From positions 1 through 64,000 of the IMG/VR virus record IMGVR_UViG_3300022187_000017: a DNA stretch of 64,000 nucleotides. One strand, 5' to 3'. The notes beneath the pieces were generated by a model that was not told the origin of the DNA, searched no databases, and worked only from the letters and a program-made list of their open reading frames with translations. This document shows, one piece after another, positions 61,048 to 64,000 of the stretch; position 1 is the stretch's first letter, and every line of letters starts with the position of its first letter. The stretch comes from a virus. Both the position numbers and the translations under genes were made by a program.

Positions 61048-61220
61048 CCCTTATTTCTCATCCATCTAAAGGGAATTATACCATCCCATATATCTAATTT
61101 CAAATCCTCCTCATCCATCCATCTTCCCTCAGTAATCCACCATGCATGCATCATAATTAGATCCACTAGATATAATATTGCTACAAATATCACTATTACT
61201 AATATTATTAACTCTTTCAT
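61044..61220 (-). CDS. 58-residue membrane protein
   Basis: ATG at 61220 starts MKELIILVIVIFVAIL..., with one long hydrophobic helix (about 3-25) and a Trp-rich cytoplasmic or periplasmic tail. The stop overlaps the SLOG-like start (ATGA). A terminator lies just upstream of its start, so its promoter is not obvious. Confidence 0.55.
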   Translation of the reverse strand: MKELIILVIVIFVAILYLVDLIMMHAWWITEGRWMDEEDLKLDIWDGIIPFRWMRNKG

Positions 61221-61237
61221 GATTTTAATCTTTAAAA

Positions 61238-61265
61238 AAAGAGGCTAGGCAACCCCAGCCTCTTT
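61238..61265 (-). terminator. Rho-independent terminator
   Basis: AAAGAGGCT and AGCCTCTTT form a perfect 9-bp stem with a 10-base loop; on the minus strand it is followed by a T run. It closes the operon containing the 109-residue exported gene upstream. Confidence 0.8.
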
Positions 61266-61295
61266 CATCTTCTTAGTGGCCATTGGCCTTTTTAT

Positions 61296-61625
61296 TTATG
61301 TAGTATATTCAAGTCTAATGTCAGGCAATGGATCTGGAGTTCTCAGTGATTTACCATTGAATACATTTTCGCTTAAAGTATTAGTAGTTATTAGCTTATG
61401 ATCTCCTATATCTGGAGGTGCATTCACATGCGAATAACTGGTTTCTAGAATAACCATGCTTGGTGACTCCACTGTGCTAAGAGTGTAGCTGTCTACTGAT
61501 ACTTGATCAATGGACATGGTTAGTTCATCTTGTACTGGATCATTGGCCAGCTCCTCTGACTGGAATCCAATGAGTGTGACTGCAAATAGTGCTAGACACA
61601 TAAATAGTCTGAATACATTCTTCAT
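61296..61625 (-). CDS. Exported hypothetical protein
   Basis: The 109-residue product has an N-terminal signal peptide (about 1-21: NVFRLFMCLALFAVTLIGFQS). The Cys is in the hydrophobic core, so no lipobox is evident. The mature part is acidic and Thr/Ser-rich with no recognised family. It is the last gene before a strong terminator. Confidence 0.55.
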   Translation of the reverse strand: MKNVFRLFMCLALFAVTLIGFQSEELANDPVQDELTMSIDQVSVDSYTLSTVESPSMVILETSYSHVNAPPDIGDHKLITTNTLSENVFNGKSLRTPDPLPDIRLEYTT

Positions 61626-61661
61626 ACTGTTCTATTTTAATGGTGCTTCATTTCTCAGGTT

Positions 61662-62597
61662 TCAGCTTGCCTGTTTTGTCTTTGTGAAGATCTCTCCCTT
61701 GTGTAAAGATAGGCCTAATAATTTAATATTGGCTATCATATCCTGCTTATTCCAGTATCCTTGACTGGATGCTCCAATGATTTTACCATTGGATGCTGTT
61801 ACTCTCCATCTCCACTTCCATAGCTTTCTATAGATCTCTACTGGATAAGGATGTTGTACTGGCACTTCTGTTTTCATTGTTCTATTGTTATTTGTGTTAC
61901 TATTATACTCAAACCATCTTGATTTGAACAGGAATCTCTTTCTATCTGTTCCTATCATCAGGTTAAAATAGTTTCTCTTTTTATTGAATATTCTCAATAC
62001 TCTTCTTAACCAAACTCTATCAAGGGGAAGTGTAAATGAATATCTAAAGTGCTTTGTTCCTCTTAATCGAAATGTAATCTTTTGTATCCCGAATATGGTT
62101 TTATTTCTCCAGATAAGAGGGTGACCAATTCCTTCTACTTTAAGAACATTGAGATGTTCATTTATCTCTGCACTTGTGTAGTTAGGAGTGATTAATCTTC
62201 CTAATGCTACTTTTGTATTCCATGTCCAGTTACGAAATGCTCCCCATGCATATGAAAGGAAGAATCTCTTGATAGCTCCATAATCCTCTTCAAATATCTG
62301 GTACTTGTCTCGGATGATATTTCCATACGGATCTACCTCATCATCTATCATCTCGTATACCCCATACCAATTATCAATATGAGCTCTCTCTGGGTCTCCT
62401 CCTCCTTGTTCATCTGAATTAGAAACCCACCATAACAATAGCCACTTCCAAAGTGTTGGGTTCTTGTCAATGGATCTCCTGAAGATGTATGCTAGCCAAT
62501 ATAATACAAATCCTACTGGCCATAAGATTAATACTTCAACAATAAACTTGAAGAAGAAGAATTTGAAGTACATCCATATGTTTTCTAAATGTCTCAT
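61662..62597 (-). CDS. Membrane protein with C-terminal DUF1508-like domain
   Basis: The 311-residue product has a hydrophobic segment (about 12-38), a middle region with Trp-rich IDNWYGVYEMIDDEVD and FFLSYAWGAFRNW (seen in many phage proteins of unknown role), and a C-terminal KWRWRVTASNGKIIGASSQGY (about 258-278, split here as KWRWRVTASNG and IIGASSQGY) that matches DUF1508/YegP. The fusion ties a YegP-like small domain to the membrane. It is not enzymatically assigned. Confidence 0.6.
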   Translation of the reverse strand: MRHLENIWMYFKFFFFKFIVEVLILWPVGFVLYWLAYIFRRSIDKNPTLWKWLLLWWVSNSDEQGGGDPERAHIDNWYGVYEMIDDEVDPYGNIIRDKYQIFEEDYGAIKRFFLSYAWGAFRNWTWNTKVALGRLITPNYTSAEINEHLNVLKVEGIGHPLIWRNKTIFGIQKITFRLRGTKHFRYSFTLPLDRVWLRRVLRIFNKKRNYFNLMIGTDRKRFLFKSRWFEYNSNTNNNRTMKTEVPVQHPYPVEIYRKLWKWRWRVTASNGKIIGASSQGYWNKQDMIANIKLLGLSLHKGEIFTKTKQAS

Positions 62598-62598
62598 A

Positions 62599-62979
62599 TT
62601 ACCAATGCTTTTTTAGGTTATACTTGAAGTCTAATACCTCCTGTGATACAGATCCTAACACATTGATGTAGATCACATATCTCTCCTCTGGTGTTATCTT
62701 AACACATGCAGTTACATACAGTCCTCCTGTAGATATTGGAAGGATGTCCTTATCATCTACCATCAACTTGATCTTAGATACTAAATCATCTACAGCTCTC
62801 TCTATGATAGGCTCATCATTCTGTGAGTTATCACTTCCATTGACATACTCTACTATCTCCAGATTATATGGATAGTCTTTCTTTTCAATTGTGCATCCTC
62901 TTAATGGGACATCAACTGATACCCAATTCAGTGCCTTACCTATAGGATGATCTTCTAAAAGTATTGTTTTATGTTTCAT
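62599..62979 (-). CDS. Hypothetical protein
   Basis: The 126-residue product has a mixed fold with VDVPLRGCTIEKKDYPY near 22-38 and a beta-rich C-terminal half. It is soluble. It starts within the overlap (ATGA) of an upstream membrane microprotein. No family is recognised. Confidence 0.5.
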   Translation of the reverse strand: MKHKTILLEDHPIGKALNWVSVDVPLRGCTIEKKDYPYNLEIVEYVNGSDNSQNDEPIIERAVDDLVSKIKLMVDDKDILPISTGGLYVTACVKITPEERYVIYINVLGSVSQEVLDFKYNLKKHW

Positions 62980-63155
62980 CTTCCAGCTTTTACATTGTTA
63001 TAAGCTAACCTCATCACTATAGCATTGAATAACATCACTACTACTAACAATGGACTATCTATAAAGATACCTACTGCTATCCCTATGCCATTTAATATCC
63101 CTGCTGCTATCAGAGATCTCAGCATCCACTTGATCATTTTCTTTGTTGGTTTCAT
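62976..63155 (-). CDS. 59-residue membrane protein
   Basis: ATG at 63155 starts MKPTKKMIKWMLRSLI..., with two hydrophobic stretches (about 14-31 and 34-49). Stops and starts overlap both neighbours by 4 bases. It is a likely small membrane protein of unknown role. Confidence 0.55.
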   Translation of the reverse strand: MKPTKKMIKWMLRSLIAAGILNGIGIAVGIFIDSPLLVVVMLFNAIVMRLAYNNVKAGR

Positions 63156-63349
63156 TCTATTGATTTAAGATTAAATGATATTTCAAATCCTGTCTTAGCA
63201 ATAGATTTAGTTTTTCCAAAAAAATCACCTTCGACAGTATCATCTTTTTTTACTTCAATTAATTCAGGGATTTTCATAATCCTCATCATTTCAACCATTA
63301 TAGCAAGAGATGTTACTTCCTGTCCTTTTTTAACGACTAATGTTTTCAT
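63152..63349 (-). CDS. Small hypothetical protein
   Basis: The 65-residue product has a basic N-terminus (MKTLVVKKGQEV), a Met-rich central helix and a Lys/Asp-rich end. It overlaps the upstream gene by 20 bases in another frame. No family is recognised. Confidence 0.5.
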   Translation of the reverse strand: MKTLVVKKGQEVTSLAIMVEMMRIMKIPELIEVKKDDTVEGDFFGKTKSIAKTGFEISFNLKSIE

Positions 63350-63818
63350 AATTCTCTATTGATTTATTGATCTCCTTCATCATCTGATCATAATTCCCTT
63401 TGAACTGCATAGCCTCCATTCTGATCTTCATAGCTATCTTTCTAGCATATCCCTCTGGGATCTCATGTCCCTGTCTTATACTCACTCCATTTACAATTGA
63501 ATACTTCCCCATTATTGAAGAGATTCTGTTGTGAAGTAAGTAGTGCATATCATATGTATCATCTCCTAGTATATTACTATGAGCCTGCTTCAGGCTTTTT
63601 GGAAGGATGAACATAATTGAATAGAAGTGAGATCCTTTCCTTGGAGGAGTTGCTATTGTGGATACATCGATCCCAAAACACTTCTCCTTATCTCTCTTCA
63701 ATTGATAGTGAGGAAATGGTGTTACCACCTTATCAAATCTTCCAGAGCTCTCTAGCTCCTTCTCTATTGCAAATCCCACCATTCTAGTTTTTTGTGTATC
63801 AACTGGCCTTTCTAGCAT
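63330..63818 (-). CDS. Hypothetical protein
   Basis: The 162-residue product has a Lys/Arg-rich mixed fold with HYQLKRDKEKCFGID near 47-61 and a helical C-terminus. No family is recognised. It overlaps both neighbours by about 20 bases. Confidence 0.5.
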   Translation of the reverse strand: MLERPVDTQKTRMVGFAIEKELESSGRFDKVVTPFPHYQLKRDKEKCFGIDVSTIATPPRKGSHFYSIMFILPKSLKQAHSNILGDDTYDMHYLLHNRISSIMGKYSIVNGVSIRQGHEIPEGYARKIAMKIRMEAMQFKGNYDQMMKEINKSIENYENISR

Positions 63819-64000
63819 CTTTTCTTTTTTTACTTCTTATTAATCCTATGTAGCATCCTAATAGGGATCCTATTAATGAGAATATTATCACTGGGATATA
63901 TCTCATGTCATGTTCTACCATCACCATCAGTACTCCTTTGGCTCCTATAGCTATTGCAATCAACCATAGAACATGAATGAGTCCTCCAGATATAAGAGTC
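63799..64000 (-). CDS. Membrane protein, partial (start beyond window)
   Basis: The frame enters from the right edge and ends at TGA 63801-63799, giving 66 codons. Two hydrophobic segments (GGLIHVLWLIAIAIGA and VIIFSLIGSLLGCYIG) and a basic end (RSKKRKDARK) indicate a small inner-membrane protein. It overlaps the next gene by 20 bases. Confidence 0.55.
   Translation of the reverse strand, partial: TLISGGLIHVLWLIAIAIGAKGVLMVMVEHDMRYIPVIIFSLIGSLLGCYIGLIRSKKRKDARKAS

Noticed and set aside
1-64000. Abundant GATC words considered as a special signal
   Set aside because: They follow from common codons (Ile ATC, Asp GAT and Arg/Leu neighbours on the minus strand); enrichment looks modest and there is no spacing pattern.

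Overview
The window is part of a large, low-G+C (roughly 36-38% by eye) tailed-phage genome or prophage. Every gene I accept lies on the minus strand, so the window reads from right (64,000) to left (1). It encodes a contractile-tail (myovirus-type) virion: portal, MuF-like protein, fused protease/scaffold, major capsid protein, connector, sheath, tube, two chaperone-sized proteins, tape measure, hub/spike and a baseplate J-like protein cut by the left edge. No terminase, polymerase, integrase or replication gene is visible; they presumably lie outside. The host is probably a member of Bacteroidota. At least nine intergenic gaps carry the promoter form of that phylum (-33 TTTG/TTG, about 20 bp, -7 TAnnTTTG), and starts lack obvious Shine-Dalgarno sequences. 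A sulfotransferase and host-like signal-peptide proteins would suit an aquatic flavobacterial host, but that is inference.

Layout in transcription order. 64-58 kb: tightly packed small genes, many of them single-helix membrane microproteins joined by ATGA overlaps, plus a DUF2493/SLOG-like protein and a DUF1508-tailed membrane protein. 58-52.7 kb: small cytoplasmic proteins, a TET-associated-type glycosyltransferase, a Fis-like helix-turn-helix protein and a Gp88-like protein. 52.7-52.3 kb: a circularly permuted (two-piece) tmRNA gene with its own terminator, preceded by an unusual repeat array. 52-49 kb: two PP-loop (PAPS-reductase-like) enzymes. 49-43 kb: small genes, a predicted outer-membrane beta-barrel, a nucleotidyltransferase-like protein, a DUF4406-like protein and a metallophosphoesterase. 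43-36 kb: a fibre/adhesion cluster with a YadA-like protein, a sulfotransferase, several beta-rich proteins and an alpha/beta-hydrolase esterase. 36-31.5 kb: holin, portal and a spanin-like pair. 31.5-24 kb: three large Lys/Glu-rich proteins sharing one repeated module; the last ends in a zincin/LPD1-like domain. 24-16 kb: head genes. 15.5-13.7 kb: a collagen/C1q-like fibre. 13.7-1 kb: tail and baseplate.

The most striking points are these: (1) a permuted tmRNA whose acceptor stem, T arm, P2 helix, PK1 pseudoknot and seven-residue tag (APFRMAA) can all be drawn from the sequence; (2) no CCWGG site found in 64 kb, while about twenty CCSGG sites, nearly all in Pro-Gly codon pairs, are kept; (3) strong CpG depletion, relaxed in the capsid gene; (4) a modification-like gene set (TET-associated glycosyltransferase, PP-loop enzymes); and (5) modular repeats linking non-adjacent virion proteins. 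All counts were made by eye and functional names rest on motif recognition without database searches.
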